Shown one piece after another: positions 24,735 to 37,700 of a DNA stretch of 64,000 nt. The notes beneath the pieces are model-generated. The model was not told the DNA's origin. It worked only from the letters and a program-made list of their open reading frames with translations, and did not search any database. A program made the translations under genes and the position numbers. This DNA is from Melieria omissa (taxonomy: Eukaryota; Arthropoda; Insecta; Diptera; Ulidiidae): the NCBI GenBank assembly GCA_963971225.1, contig OZ020267.1, positions 50,167,993 to 50,231,992 on the forward strand, written 5' to 3'. The first letter of the stretch is position 1; each line of letters starts with the position of its first letter.

Positions 24735-27177
24735 CACTAGATTTACGGACCGAGCCAATTTGACTCATTAAAAATTTGTTCACTATATATCTATAAAACT
24801 TCAATACTACATTTTAAAAACATACGTTGGCTTTTAGTTAAGTAATGAAATATATGTAAACGTTCATTCGTCTTCCCCGCAGACACCTTCATTTCGTATT
24901 ATCGAATGTGGTATACCTATTTTCACGGTTGTGAGCCAATTTGACTCATAGAATGGTTTAACAGTTAATCGCATAACTGGCCCTATCAGGCCCGGGCAAC
25001 AGTCAAGTCGCACGATATTTGTGTGTATATGGGAGCCATTGTCATTTCTGTCATCACTGTCACTGTATAATTTCGATTTTCCATCGCGTGTGAGCAGTGC
25101 AGTGAAGTAATTTATAATTTTATAAAATTCATTTTTTTGGCAGAAAAATTTTACCCACAAAGGTAATTTTGTAATTTATTTGTAAATGGTATTACAATTG
25201 ATATTTATTTTATCTAGTTATCTAGGGTTTCTATTATGGGGAAAAATCAGAAAAATTGTCTTTTGTTGAAAAAACTAATCGAAATAAAAAAAGACCAATC
25301 AGATAATGAATCGGATGCATTTGATATAGACCAATGTGATAACGACATTGAATTAGAGAAGGAAGTCAATAAAATTGAATCTTCAAGCGGTGAAGACGAA
25401 GATCTGTGTTATATAGCTCCAAACAAAAAAAGAGCCAGGGTGATTTCCGATTCTGAAACCGAAAGCGAAGATGAAGTTTTTCGTTACACAGGTCCTAACA
25501 AAAAAAGAGCTAGAGTTATTTCCGATTCTGAAACCGAAAATGATTTAGACGCTATCGATACATCTTCTGAAAAAGAAATTTCAGTCGAAAAAGCTGCTGA
25601 TGGGACTTTATGGGAAACATTGAACGAAGGCAGAAACGTAGGTAGATCACCGATTTATACCATATTCAAAGACGTTTCTGGTCCAACTGCCTATGCTAAA
25701 AGGCATATTATGCTTGGTTCAGCAAGTAGCGCATTCAATTTGATAATTGACGAAGGTATGATGGCGTATATAAAATCATGTACCGAACTCGAAGCTCGTC
25801 AAGTTTTGAATAATAAGGAATGGACGGTTACAAAATCACAATTGTGGGCCTTTGTAGCAATTTTATTTGCTAGAGGAGCATATGAGGCAAAAAATTTGAA
25901 GTGTTCATATTTGTGGTCTGCGAAGTGGGGTCCGGCTTTTTTCGCCCAGACAATGTCTAGAGATAAATTTATAGACATACTTCGGTTCATACGTTTTGAT
26001 AAAAAAAATGAACGCAGTGAAAGACTGAAGACAGACAAATTTGCCTTGATTTCAAAAATATGGGAAAAATTTATAGAGAACAGTCAGGCTTGTTACAAAC
26101 CTGACGCAAACATAACGATCGATGAGCAATTATTCCCTACTAAAGCTAGATGCCGATTTACGCAGTACATGCCGAATAAGCCGGATAAATTCGGCATCAA
26201 ATTTTGGCTGGCATCCGATGTTAGAAGCAAATATCTTGTAAACGGTTTTCCGTACTTGGGCAAGGATGAAACCCGAGGATCAAACATTCCCTTGAGCGAA
26301 TTTGTAGTAACTAAGCTTGCAGAGCCATATTTAGGCTGTGGACGAAATATTACCACAGATAATTTTTTTACTAGCATTTCACTTGCAAAAAAGTTACTTG
26401 CAAAGAAAACTACTTTGGTTGGCACTATACGTGCAAACCGAAAAGAATTACCTACAATTGCGAAAGCCAAGAAAGATAAAATGACAAAGTTTTCTACAAA
26501 ACTGTATAGATCTGAGAATTGTACCCTGACCATTTATAAAAGCAAACCTAATAAAAAAGTCTTATTACTAAGTACCAAACATAAAAATATAACAATTGAA
26601 AAAAATAAAAAACTTGTCCCAGAAACAGTTACCTATTATAATAGCACCAAGTATGGCGTTGATGTACTTGACCAAATGGCCCGAAAATATAGCGTTAAAG
26701 CAAGCTCACGCAGATGGCCTCTACAAGTTTTCTACAACATTTTAGATATAGCAGCTATCAATGCTTGGATTCTGTATAAGGAGACGACTCAAGCAAATAT
26801 TTCGCGAAAAGATTTTATTTTCCAATTGGCTGAAGAGCTAAGAAGTAAATATAGAGAAGAAGTCGAGAACAGTTCTATTCCAATGACAGAAATTCATGCT
26901 ACTGACGCACGGAAGAATTGTCAAGTTCAACAATCATGCAAAAGAAATAGATGTAGAAACCATTGTGCTAAATGTAATAGAAATGTTTGCGGAAAATGTG
27001 TTTCAAAAACAGAGTTTATATGTAAAAAATGTTTTCCATGAATTTGTTGATAATAAACATTTAATTTAAATTGATTTGGAACTATTTTCTTTACAAAGAA
27101 CTTAAATTTTCTTCTATGAGTCAAATTGGCTCACTTCAGTAAAAATAGGTATATAATCAGCATCCGTAAATCTAGTG
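24735..27177 (+). mobile_element. Apparently intact piggyBac-like transposon
   Basis: This is a 2443-bp element flanked by TTAA at 24731-24734 and 27178-27181. The terminal inverted repeats read cactagatttacgga. The subterminal motif gagccaatttgactca occurs at 24752-24767 and 24933-24948, and inverted at 27117-27132. A second subterminal match, tatacctatttt, lies near 24911 and inverted near 27142. It encloses one uninterrupted transposase ORF. It lies in the probable first intron of Cdep, on the same strand. Confidence 0.92.
25236..27041 (+). CDS. piggyBac-family transposase (601 aa)
   Basis: Cut-and-paste transposase acting in the nucleus on its own ends at TTAA targets. There is no stop or frameshift over 601 residues, about the usual family length (594 for the type member). 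An acidic N-terminal tail contains a duplicated segment (KKRARVISDSETE appears twice, residues about 64-100). DDE_Tnp_1_7 catalytic region: Asp in ITIDEQLFP (about residue 293), Asp in ITTDNFFTS (about 372), Asp in VDVLDQMARKYSVK (about 475). The C-terminal Cys-rich domain starts about 565, with CxxNHCAKC, CGKC and CKKC patterns. All expected catalytic acids and the zinc-binding cysteines are present, so activity is possible; that is inference. Confidence 0.93.
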   Translation: MGKNQKNCLLLKKLIEIKKDQSDNESDAFDIDQCDNDIELEKEVNKIESSSGEDEDLCYIAPNKKRARVISDSETESEDEVFRYTGPNKKRARVISDSETENDLDAIDTSSEKEISVEKAADGTLWETLNEGRNVGRSPIYTIFKDVSGPTAYAKRHIMLGSASSAFNLIIDEGMMAYIKSCTELEARQVLNNKEWTVTKSQLWAFVAILFARGAYEAKNLKCSYLWSAKWGPAFFAQTMSRDKFIDILRFIRFDKKNERSERLKTDKFALISKIWEKFIENSQACYKPDANITIDEQLFPTKARCRFTQYMPNKPDKFGIKFWLASDVRSKYLVNGFPYLGKDETRGSNIPLSEFVVTKLAEPYLGCGRNITTDNFFTSISLAKKLLAKKTTLVGTIRANRKELPTIAKAKKDKMTKFSTKLYRSENCTLTIYKSKPNKKVLLLSTKHKNITIEKNKKLVPETVTYYNSTKYGVDVLDQMARKYSVKASSRRWPLQVFYNILDIAAINAWILYKETTQANISRKDFIFQLAEELRSKYREEVENSSIPMTEIHATDARKNCQVQQSCKRNRCRNHCAKCNRNVCGKCVSKTEFICKKCFP

Positions 27178-27379
27178 TTAATTTGCAGACGAAAGCAAGT
27201 TTAATGTTTTCCGATCAGCTTTAAAACTGATTAGCTAAAAAATCCACCTATGATACATTTAGACCACCAAACGAAAAACCAATATTGAAGTCATATGGGC
27301 ACTTCGGCCGGAAACGCAAAAGGCCCATTGGTTTTTACTGTGCTATCGTTTGAAAGATCGAATTCAACTCAATGGGTAT

Positions 27380-27535
27380 GTACGACCAAAGACCATATAA
27401 CTCTATAAGATGTCCTACTTTCATACAATCGATGGCATAGGGTAAGCTCGAAGCAATATTTTCATTATCAAGAGACCGTCATTGATTTGTATGAACGTAG
27501 TAGAGAGTATAGAGTTATATGATCTTTGCTCTTAC
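27380..27535. repeat. Imperfect inverted repeat with about 50-bp arms
   Basis: The left arm (27380-27433) contains catataactctata and ctac.ttcatacaa. The right arm (27484-27535) is its near reverse complement, with a loop of about 50 nt. It could fold as a long hairpin or be the remnant of a small inverted-repeat element. No target duplication was identified. Confidence 0.5.
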
Positions 27536-27690
27536 TTTTACCCTCTTACTGGTCACATCTACCTCACATGCTCCTATACCCTAGAAGCATTTAACTGAAA
27601 TTGAAATATCGCTTCTCTAAAGAAATATTATTGTTTCTATCCACAGCACGAAGTTCATCTTAAAAATGATTTTTTCTTGATTCTTTTCAG

Positions 27691-28563
27691 ATTTCAAACA
27701 CCACTTTGTCGACCCACACAAATCGTAGCGATGATGAAGTCGCACAGCATTTCAACAAAATCAGTTCGAACGCGTTATAAATTCTAAATGGAGGAAACAT
27801 AAAAAGTGAAATTAACGCGAATATGAGATACGCAATTATTTAATTTAAAAAAAGACCAAATCGAACCCAAGTATTGCCAACAAGAACACAGAAGCGAACA
27901 GAGAAAAGGCCAAATAAATAAATATCAGTTTCCTGATTTTGTTTTTGTTCTAAAGAGATTTTTTTTTCGGTAAAATTTATTGAGCAACAAAACGGCCACA
28001 ACTGCAAACACAGCAACCATTAAGACTTTAACATCCACTCCACTCGACTCTACTCGAAATCGAAACACGCCCACGCTCATTCCAAATCCAAACGCAAAAT
28101 CAAGCGTGTTCGGCTAACGCGAAAACGATAAAGAACAACATAAACGCAACTAGAAAAGAACTAGAACGAACCAAATGTGAAGCAACGGTGCAATACGTAG
28201 GCTAATGAATACTTATAGAAGCAGGTTCACATACATACCTCTATGTGTGTGTGCATGTACCATATTTTAAATTTGAATGTAGGCAATAGGAAATTTAAAG
28301 AATTACTTATACATTCTGCATATTTGTAATTACGATAAACTTAAGACAAAAGCAAAGCAAGACAAGACAGTGTCTTCAAATCCATTTTCGACTCTTAAAG
28401 TTCCATTCAACCAGCGCATACAATCACGTCAAAAACTTCGCGCACGACAATGAGATGAGAAGAAATCGAAGCGAATTATTAAGTAGATCGAGTTCACTGT
28501 TATTGTTAGGAAATTGCACAACAATAACAGCAAAATAAATCTTTAAACATTCTTGTCTATAAA
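27691..28563 (+). other. Cdep: Candidate 5'UTR part of the Cdep start-codon exon
   Basis: A good acceptor (ttcttgattcttttcag, ending 27690) opens a stretch continuous with the ATG at 28564. It is A-rich, with upstream ATGs and no conserved ORF. Joined to the candidate donor at 6602 it would close a two-codon upstream ORF (ATG AAA TGA). Confidence 0.4.
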
Positions 28564-28785
28564 ATGCTATTGGCCGATATGGGTTCAGCGGCTCGAGGTG
28601 GTGGCGGCGGCGGCGTCGCCGGTGTGGATATTGGTACAGGCGTGCCGGGTGGACGTATGACTCACTCCCTAAGCACACCATCTGGAGTCGATGGCACACC
28701 ATCCACGCAACGGCACCGCGGCGGCAAGAAGCTGACTGTGCGCGTGCAAATGCTGGACGATTCAGTGACAATGTTTCAAGTGCAG
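28564..28785 (+). CDS. Cdep: Cdep first coding exon (N-terminus and first FERM strand)
   Basis: 74 codons in phase 0, ending at CAG/gtaagt. It begins MLLADMGSAARGGGGGGVAG and ends KKLTVRVQMLDDSVTMFQVQ, where VQMLDD matches the first strand of the FARP FERM domain. ATG at 28564 is the first in frame. A second ATG at 28579 would remove five residues. Confidence 0.88.
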
Positions 28786-31700
28786 GTAAGTCCTTGCGCA
28801 TCTATGTATGTCCGACTTATTTTTTAATGTTTCCGCTTCAAGGAGAAAAGAAAACGTATTGGCATTGATAGTATTGAACACAATTAATTTGTTGAACATT
28901 TTCATTATTTAAGTATGGTTACATAAGTTGGAATATTGGAGCATAAGTGTGAATCTCGACTGAAACATGTAAAAGTGCTTTCAGCGGCAGAAGATCTCAG
29001 CATTTTTAATGTAGACAACCATGGTTAAGTATGATTACATAAGTTGGAATATTGGGATATTGGGTTTGAATCTCGACTCAAACATGTAAAAGCGCTTTCA
29101 ACGGCAGAAGATTGCAGAATTTTTAATGTAGACAACTGTCAAAATACCTTTATCATCCATATATATGTATATACCAGGTATGCGCCTATGAAACCGGTAA
29201 TTATTTTTGAAATAACACGTTTATTGTGAGGAAATGATTACAATTTTATTCTTCAAAGTAATGGCCATCGCTAGCTACACATTTTTCCCATCTCTCAGGC
29301 AATTTATGGATGCCTCGCCAAAAAAATGTTTCGTCTTTTGCCTGAAACCAATCATCGATCCATTTTTTGGCTTCTGCGTGAGAATTGAAGCGCTGTTCCG
29401 TTAATGCGTGGCCCATCGATGCGAACATGTGATAATCCGAAGGCGCCAAGTCTGGTGAGTAAGCCGCAAGAGCAAGAGCTTCCCAGTTGTACGATGCAAC
29501 CAATTCTTTGGTGGCTCTAGTGCGGTGTGGTGGTGCGTTGTCATCGAGGAAAATCACTTTGTGTTGCCTGGCTTCATATTCTGGGGGTTTTTGGCGTATA
29601 GCACGGTTCAAATCGGCCAATTGTTGTTGGTAACGTTTACCGTTAACCGTTTCACCAGGTTTTATAAGGTTTTTTTCTTCAAATGGTAACACAAAATTAA
29701 CTGTGTCCGCAAATCGTAATTTGTAGGCACGTAATCCGACATTTTCCGGAGCGTCAAACAATGCGTTGTTGGATGAAACTTGACAAATTGTGAACTGAAT
29801 ATTGTTGACATATGACAGAAGAAGTAAACATGACATTTGGTACGGTTCCGAAGTTTATAAATATTCGGCTATTTACCGCTAGATGTCGTTACCGGCGTCA
29901 TAGGCGCATACCTGGTATATAATTGCTTCCTCGCACAACGTGGATGGTTGAGAAAAGCTTGGCTGGTGTTTGCCTATGTATTTACCCAAATCAATTTGTG
30001 TCCCGGAAACCTGTACTCAACGGAAAATGAAAAGTTTACAGCAGGTTGAACTTTTTAGGGTTAAATGTGTTGCAAATGCTATCAGCGTGTCTAAGAATAT
30101 TTCACGGCTGGCAAATTTGAATGCACTCAGCACTCTAACTGCGAACACCTGAACTGTTGCCTTCGCTATCCGACGAAGCCATTATCAGCTGAAAAAAGCG
30201 AGAAACAAAGCGCACTTCCGCTAAGTAGAATTACTTATGCTGTGTCTAAGCGGCTTACATAATATTGCATTATTTGCGGTTCGTGTCCCATGCTGGTTTG
30301 CATTTTTTAATGTTGTTGCAAAAAATTACCCCCAACCGCCCTCCTCAACCACGCACTACTGCGCGCGATATAATCCGGGCATAGCGGTCGTAGACCCCAC
30401 CTTTAAACGGTGTGTGGCTGGTGCCAGTTTCATTCGTTGCTCTTTTCACATGTTCCCTTTGCCGTTGAAAAACGACAACGATGAATGGTTGTCCGTTTTA
30501 TTTTTCAGAGTGCGGCAAGTGCCAGGATAAGATGATGACACTCGTACAATTTCCGCTCATAATGACTTTTGAAATACACAGAGTGAGGCGGCCAGGCAGA
30601 CGGACAGACTGGCCGACCGAGTTGCTAATGGCCGTGCAGAAGCCGGACCAAAATACTCGAGCAGCGAAAACTTCCACCAAAACAGCGGGACACTCCAAAA
30701 TTTCACAACTGCAAATCGTTTATTTCACTCGAATGCAAAAAGGAACGCAAAAGCATTACTCAGTACCAACACACATAACTGGCTGGCCATGTGCCAGAAA
30801 TAGTTTTAGGGCCAAAATGAATGTATCGAAATTGCTTGGAACACACCATTCGGCTATGTGGAGTTCTCCTGCCGCAACCCGACATGTATTTGAGCTGAGC
30901 GGGAAGTTCGAAGACCGCAGCAAATATCTATGCAAATTGTTGTTACTTTAAAAACAGGGCGTTTTCCTGAACAAGTAAAATAGGAAAAATGACCAAAATG
31001 AAAAACTCAACTAAATATTTAATGGGAATAAGATGCGGTATGTATGTGGTATGTAAAGAGATGCTACTTGAACTCATAGCAATAGTAGCTATGCACTTCT
31101 AAGTCAGCCATATTAAGAACGAATAAATTAAAGTCGTTTCGTCGCTTCGTAAAAGAAATAGAGACTTTAATGCTTGGGTGGGACCTGCTTGCGATTCTAG
31201 CTAGGAAGTTTAATATGTATGTACATCAAGTGGTTTAGTTTCTTCTACGAATACCAGTAGTTAACTCCATTCATGTGAGTGCAGTGCGCCGACTTCATCT
31301 GCACTGATTGAGTTTTGTTTATTTTCTCAACATATACATACATTAATTTATTTTTTAAGCAGAAGTTGGGCATTGCAATATTCAAACACAGCGCACACAT
31401 TAGCCTCCATTGCCAGGATAATGAGGCAGAGAGAGGCAAACGTTCTCTATTCGCAGCTGTAGAGCCGACTAACTTGAAGTGTTAATGTAAACATTGCATT
31501 TTACTTGCTTCTATTCCACTGTGTGCACGTATGCGGGTTCATGCCTGTGTGATGTGCAACACATGTCCGTGTTTACTTGAAAGCAATTATTTTTTTTGCT
31601 TTCACTCGCTGTTTTGAATTTTTGTTGTCTTTTAGTTCTGTTGAAGCGGAACGTTGAAGTGTACAGCTCAAGAACGCCACAGAGTTTGGGAGTTGACTGC

Positions 31701-34700
31701 TGGCTGCTGCACTGGAAGAGGTTCTTCCTGCGTCCCTGCATTTTTTAAATTGTTCAGTTGACGCCAAGCACAAAGAAACTTGGAAGAAAAGTTTCTGAAA
31801 GCGCACTGCTGTGGCCTCTGTTGTCACGGCTGCTGCTATTGCGATTACTTCAAGGGGCTGACAAGTGCGCTGCGCAGACTTCAGGCGCTAACACGCACAA
31901 GGGCCCCTCATCCTTGCGAGTGGGCGTGTGAGAGCAGTTGGAGGAGATGGAATGGGTTGGAAAGTAGAACACGGAATGCCGGGTGTGGGAATCAACGACA
32001 ATTTAATTTCGCAATGAAGCGCAAACGCAAGCAAACAAATTAAAGTGCGCACATGCTCGCTAATAAAACAATGGAAAGAGTCTCGAGAAGAAGAGGACTG
32101 CGCCGCGCTTTGGCCTACAGTTTATACCTTAATTTGTCTGTGCAGTGTCGCTGTGGCGCGAGGGCGCGACACCCAACTGCCGCAACTACTGTGTGTATTG
32201 TTGGAGGAGCTATTCAAATAGAATTAATTGTCATCCAAATGAAATTTGCGCGCACATTGGGCCCGAAGGGGTAGACGAGCAGAATAGACGCATTTTCATT
32301 TAATTTTGAAACAAAGCCTGCCTCTCGTGATGCTGTGCAGTAGTGCAGCAGTGCGGTCGGTGTTGCTACTCGACTTGTGAAAGTGTTTGTTTGTCAGATT
32401 GTGCATTGTGGTAGCAAGTAAATGACTCTGTTTTGCTTCGTTCACACAAACAAAGGAAGTGGTAACAGCAGCAGAAACAAGGCGCAAAAGCTAAATACAG
32501 TACAAGTCCGAGAGCACTGGAACACTGATTTTTTCTTCACGGCCGCTGTGACTCGTTGGTTAGTACGTTAGACCGCGAATCTGTATTTCGGGATTCGAGT
32601 CCCCAGCCGACCCAAACTACTGTAAGTCCACTCAGTTTGCATATAATACAAATTTACACGTACAACGCGGATCTTCTTCTTCTTTTTCTTCTTGACTGGC
32701 AGGACAGCCCGATTACGAGACTAAGGTCTAGCTACCCGCAATTAACCGTGTTGTGCGTGCGAATGTTTTTACAAGGTTGGAAGGGACCTACAGTTTTATG
32801 CCGATTCCGAACGGCGAGTTGGGAGCTTTTTCATAGGCAATTTTACTCTTAGAGGTTTGCCAATTCCTGCTGAGAGGATAGCCGCCGAAAGGAAAATTGT
32901 TGTTTTTCTTTTTTTCGGAATTAACGCAACGGAGTATTGAATTCGCGGAGTCTTGACTCGCGGCCCAACGCACTAGCCAGCTGAGCTACGGCGGCTGTAC
33001 AACGCGGTTAGTTAATTAAATAAAATGTACATTTTTAGTTCAACGTTTTGACATTTCCAACAGTACGAACTTTGGTAACATCTATAGTCATATGGAAAAG
33101 TAGCTTAATCTAAATATATATTTATATATAATTGTTTGTCCTGACTGACTGACTGATTCATCATCGTTCAGCCCAAATCGCTAATCGAAATTTAAGATAG
33201 ATACATTTGGAAAATGAACCTCCGCTAAGATGGGATTTTTTGAAATTCCGGGGGTCAAAAAGGGCAAAACATGGGTTAGGGTGTTGTATGAAGAATCGTG
33301 ATTCAATAGGCCAATTGATTTCGAACTTGGTGAAAATACTCCAAATCAAAAATAATTCGACACGTATTTTTCAATTTTTCGTAAATCAAAATTTAACGGC
33401 GTGAATCAAGGGTTGAGGATAATATACGGAAAGACTGCGAAAAATCCGTAAACCGATCGGCCTATTGACTTACAAAAAATGAAAACACTTGAAATCAAAA
33501 ATAACTTTACACATGTTTCTCATCTTTTTGAAAATTAAAACTTAAAGGGATGAACCAGGGGTCAAAAGTTTGTATGAAGAAACATGATTTTTTACGCCTT
33601 TTGAATTCAAACGTGGTGAAGTTACCTCAAATGTGAAATAATTCGATACGTGTTTATAATTTTTTTTCGAAATTCGAAATCTGACAGGTTCAACGACGGG
33701 TAGGGCAGTATAGCTCTTGCACAATCTCCCCCAGTAATGGTTTGCTTTGCGTTATCAATTATTGCTTCCAGATACTGCAAACGTTTTTCACATACTGAAG
33801 GAGCGTGGACATTAAGTATGTGCAGATTACTTCACTTCTAATTTTTGTCCAAATAGTTTCGATTGGCTTTGGCATTGGCAAATATGGGGCCAAGCGCAAA
33901 ACTATAAAAAAAATAAATTTTCTTATTTTGAATTGACGCATTCCCATTATAAATTTATATTTCTTATTTTGAACTAACACATTCCCATTTAGAAATTATG
34001 TTCCTCATTATGAAATTACGCATTCTCATTATGAATTAATATATTCTTTGAGGTTGAGAAGGTGTAAACCGATGATAACTGAATACATTATATTGAAGTT
34101 TAATTGTCTTTTTTACTGTAGTAAAATGTTGTTTGCATTGAACTCTTAAAAGTATATGTAAAATGAATTCCTTATTACCAGATTCCGACTGTAAATTTTG
34201 CCTCCTCAAATTGGAATATAGTGAAAAGTTCGCATCCCTTGTATATACTATATCAGTAGCGCACACAGGGTTGCATTTTAGGGGAGGGGCCGTACACCCC
34301 TTTTGAGCCTTATACAAACTCAAACCATACTTGTAGCAAACTATATGCAAGATATCTACATATATTTTGGAGTGACTTGAACCCCAACCCTCTTCACTTT
34401 TGTGTGCCACTGTTCTACGTACATACCCTTCAATCTAAGCATGAATATGATTTGTGCTTTACGCCAAATTATTTTGTTATTCTGAATCATGATGCAATTA
34501 TAAAGGTGAGATCTTCCTTGATAGTTCGTTCGAAAAGGCATATAAGGTGGGCGTGGTCAATCTTATATATCCTATGTTAACATCAATGAAACACAGAATC
34601 ATTTGATATTAATACTGATTTACGGACATGGACCGTAGCTTCGTTTTGTTAGTTTAGTGGGCACGGAAAGTAGGCGTGGCCGATTATATTGTAGCCTATG

Positions 34701-37700
34701 TTTGCCGCAATGATACGCTGAATCGTTTAATACCCGTATTGCCTTACAAAAGCATACCATAGATGAGTTTTGTTACTATAGTGGGCGTAAGAAGGGGGCG
34801 TGGTCATTCTCATATAGCCTATGTACCATTCCCCCAGATAAATAAATGTTTGGTGCTTATTTCATCTAAATCGGTTCAGTGGTTTTTGCCTGATTGTGGC
34901 TCAAAAAAGCAACGTCACACTTGTTTTTATATAATAGTATAGATTGAAAGACCTACATTATCCCTGGCACCGCCCGAGCCGTCTTCCTCGAATGATCATT
35001 ATGGCCAAAAGGAACATTAATAATTCCGTCTATTGCACCAGTACTTGGCACCAACAGTTAAGTATACTTTTCCTATGTGTAGGGAGTTGTCTGTCCGCGG
35101 GCTGCATAAAAGCGTGCTAGCGTTTTACACCAGAAAACATTTAATTCACCATCACCAGCGTCAACATTGGGGTCGGCATCTACACTGACAGCCCGTGACA
35201 AATGTATTTGGTTTTCCTTTTACATTCGCGTAATTTTAAAATGATTTATTCTCGTGTTGTTTTATATGTAGGTATATAGTATATGTTACTTATGTATGTT
35301 GGAAAGGTGGCAGCACGGTGGAGACTAGCAGCTGCCAATGTCAGGCGTAGACATGCGGCATGCCGCACATTGCGACGTGCACCAGAGTATCAAATTTTTT
35401 CCATCCGCAGTGTAAATTTACTTTGTATACAACTCTCTCACCAGAGACAACCTATAAACATTTACCTCGTGTTTTTTATCACAGCCACACAGCTCGTGAC
35501 GTCATTTGAAAAAAAAATAATGGTTACTAAAATATTCCATTAAAAATGCCACTGTGTCCACTCATCTTACAGAAAGTCTGCTGTTGATACTGAGTCAGTC
35601 AGTATTATTTTTTATACACATCTGGTGTTTTTTTTTATTCGTGCCAATAAGTCTGCACTACACTACCCGATTTGTTGGCCACCTAGTGTAACTGGAGAGG
35701 AGAGTTTATGTTGCTGCCACTTGACTCAAGTTAAATAGAGCTTAGCTGAGCAAATAACTTTTATTTCATTCTTAAAGTGGAGAGGATCTTAAAAAATTTT
35801 TTAACTATATAATTTCTAAACAATCTTTGTAGATCACGTTTATGGGATTGGTTTTTGGTGTAACAATTATTAGATCATTGGCGTAACATAAAAAATAGTC
35901 CTAAAATTATAATAATTTTTTCAATACTTTCACCCAGTTTGAAGGCAATGGCTGGATGGACTTGGACTGGACTTGTAGCCGATTGTTAACCCCGTTATTT
36001 TTGATTTAGAGTACTTTCATCAAGTTTACAATCAATAGGTGTATCGACTAGTATTAACCCATGTTTTGAATGAAAAAAAGTCCCTTGAACTAAAATGACT
36101 GTTCACGTCTCCTGTTTGTGGTTTCAGCGATTTCAGCTTGGCGATAATTATCCGTCTTTCAGTCAGTCAGAAATTTATGTTTCACGCTCATTGCTCATTG
36201 CTTTCAATGTAATGTGGAAAATGAAAACAGTTAAAAGTTAGTGGAGAAACTGGGTGTGGCTATATGAAAGCTATAAATTAATTAGTAAAAACCAGCCAAC
36301 CTATTTTTAGAAAGTTCATTTCATTCCATTCTGCATAATTTATGCATGACGGCCAGCTACAACATGTATAACATGCAACATATATTTTGGCATTGCTACC
36401 ATAGCTGTGTGACAAGAAAATACGCACGTGCCTACTTGTGGCCTATGTATACTTGTATTATACCATATGTATGCTCGTGTGTGCCCACGTTTGATTTATC
36501 GTAAAAGGGCATCCATTGAAATTTAAAATTCTAAATTATTGCCAACATGGTCTGCTGTTAAGTATTTTGGTTGTAAATATAAAGTAAATTTGCGCTTTTC
36601 GCCATAATTTAAGGCCATTAATAAATACGTGCGCTTTTGGACTCTGAATGCTATTGCAGATATTTTGTGAAATTTATTTATTTATTGAAATTTGTTGTCA
36701 TTTCATCTAAAGAGTATTTCAAGCTTGAAATCGAGACTTACTCTTTTGAGTACTGATTTCCTTAATATTTAGTATACCAGGTATATCAGTATGAAGTGAG
36801 CCATTTTTGCGAAAATAAAACACTAATTTTTAATGGGAAAGTAAAAAACATTTTATTCAAAGTATTTGCCATTGCTAGCCACATATTTTGTCCATCTTTC
36901 AGGCACAAGATTTTGTGGACACCGCGCCAATAGTATTGTTTATCTTTTAAAGCAAACCAATCAGACACGCAATTTTCGACTTCCTCGTAGAAATCGAAGT
37001 GCTGCTCAGCCAATGCGTGTTCCATCGATGAAAGCAAATGGTAGTCGGAAGGAGCCAAGTCTGGTGAATACGGCGGGTGGGGTAGCAGCTCCCAGCCAAG
37101 TGCTTTGATTGTATCCTGAATCGGCCTTGCTTTGTGTGCAGGTGCATTGTCATGGAGCAAAATTACCTTGCCGTGTCTTCTGGCCCATTCTGGTCGTTTT
37201 GCAATCAATGCATGGTTCAAATTGATCGCTTGTTGTCGGCAGTGATCAGTATTAACGGTTTCGCCAGGTTTTAACAACTCGTAATACACCACGCCACTCT
37301 GGTCCTACCAAACACACAGCATTGTCTTCTTGCCGAATCGATATGGTTTGCAGTCGATGTTGAAGGTTGTCCCGGATTAACCTATGATTTTTTCTGTTTA
37401 GGATTGTTAAAATAGATCCATTTTTCATCGCCAGTAACAATTCGATGCAAAATTGATTTTCTTCTGCCTTTCATTCAATTCATGTGGCACCCATTTTCCA
37501 CACTTTTGGATCTTTCCCATAGCTTTTAAACGAACAGAAATTGTTGCTTGTGCAACATTTAACATTTCTGCCATTTGCTTTTGACTCAAAGTGTCATCTT
37601 TATCCAATATCGTTTGCAATTCCGCGTCTTCAAACTTTTTTGGTGGTCTTCCACGTTCTTCATTTCTCACATCAAAATCATTATTTCTGAACCGTTGAAA

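Noticed and set aside
30237..30951. Overlapping ORFs of 97 and 156 codons as a gene
   Set aside because: They overlap in different frames, show no family signature and lie in a transposon-rich intron.
32545..32612. Functional tRNA gene
   Set aside because: The acceptor and anticodon stems pair poorly; A and B boxes alone fit a SINE head better.
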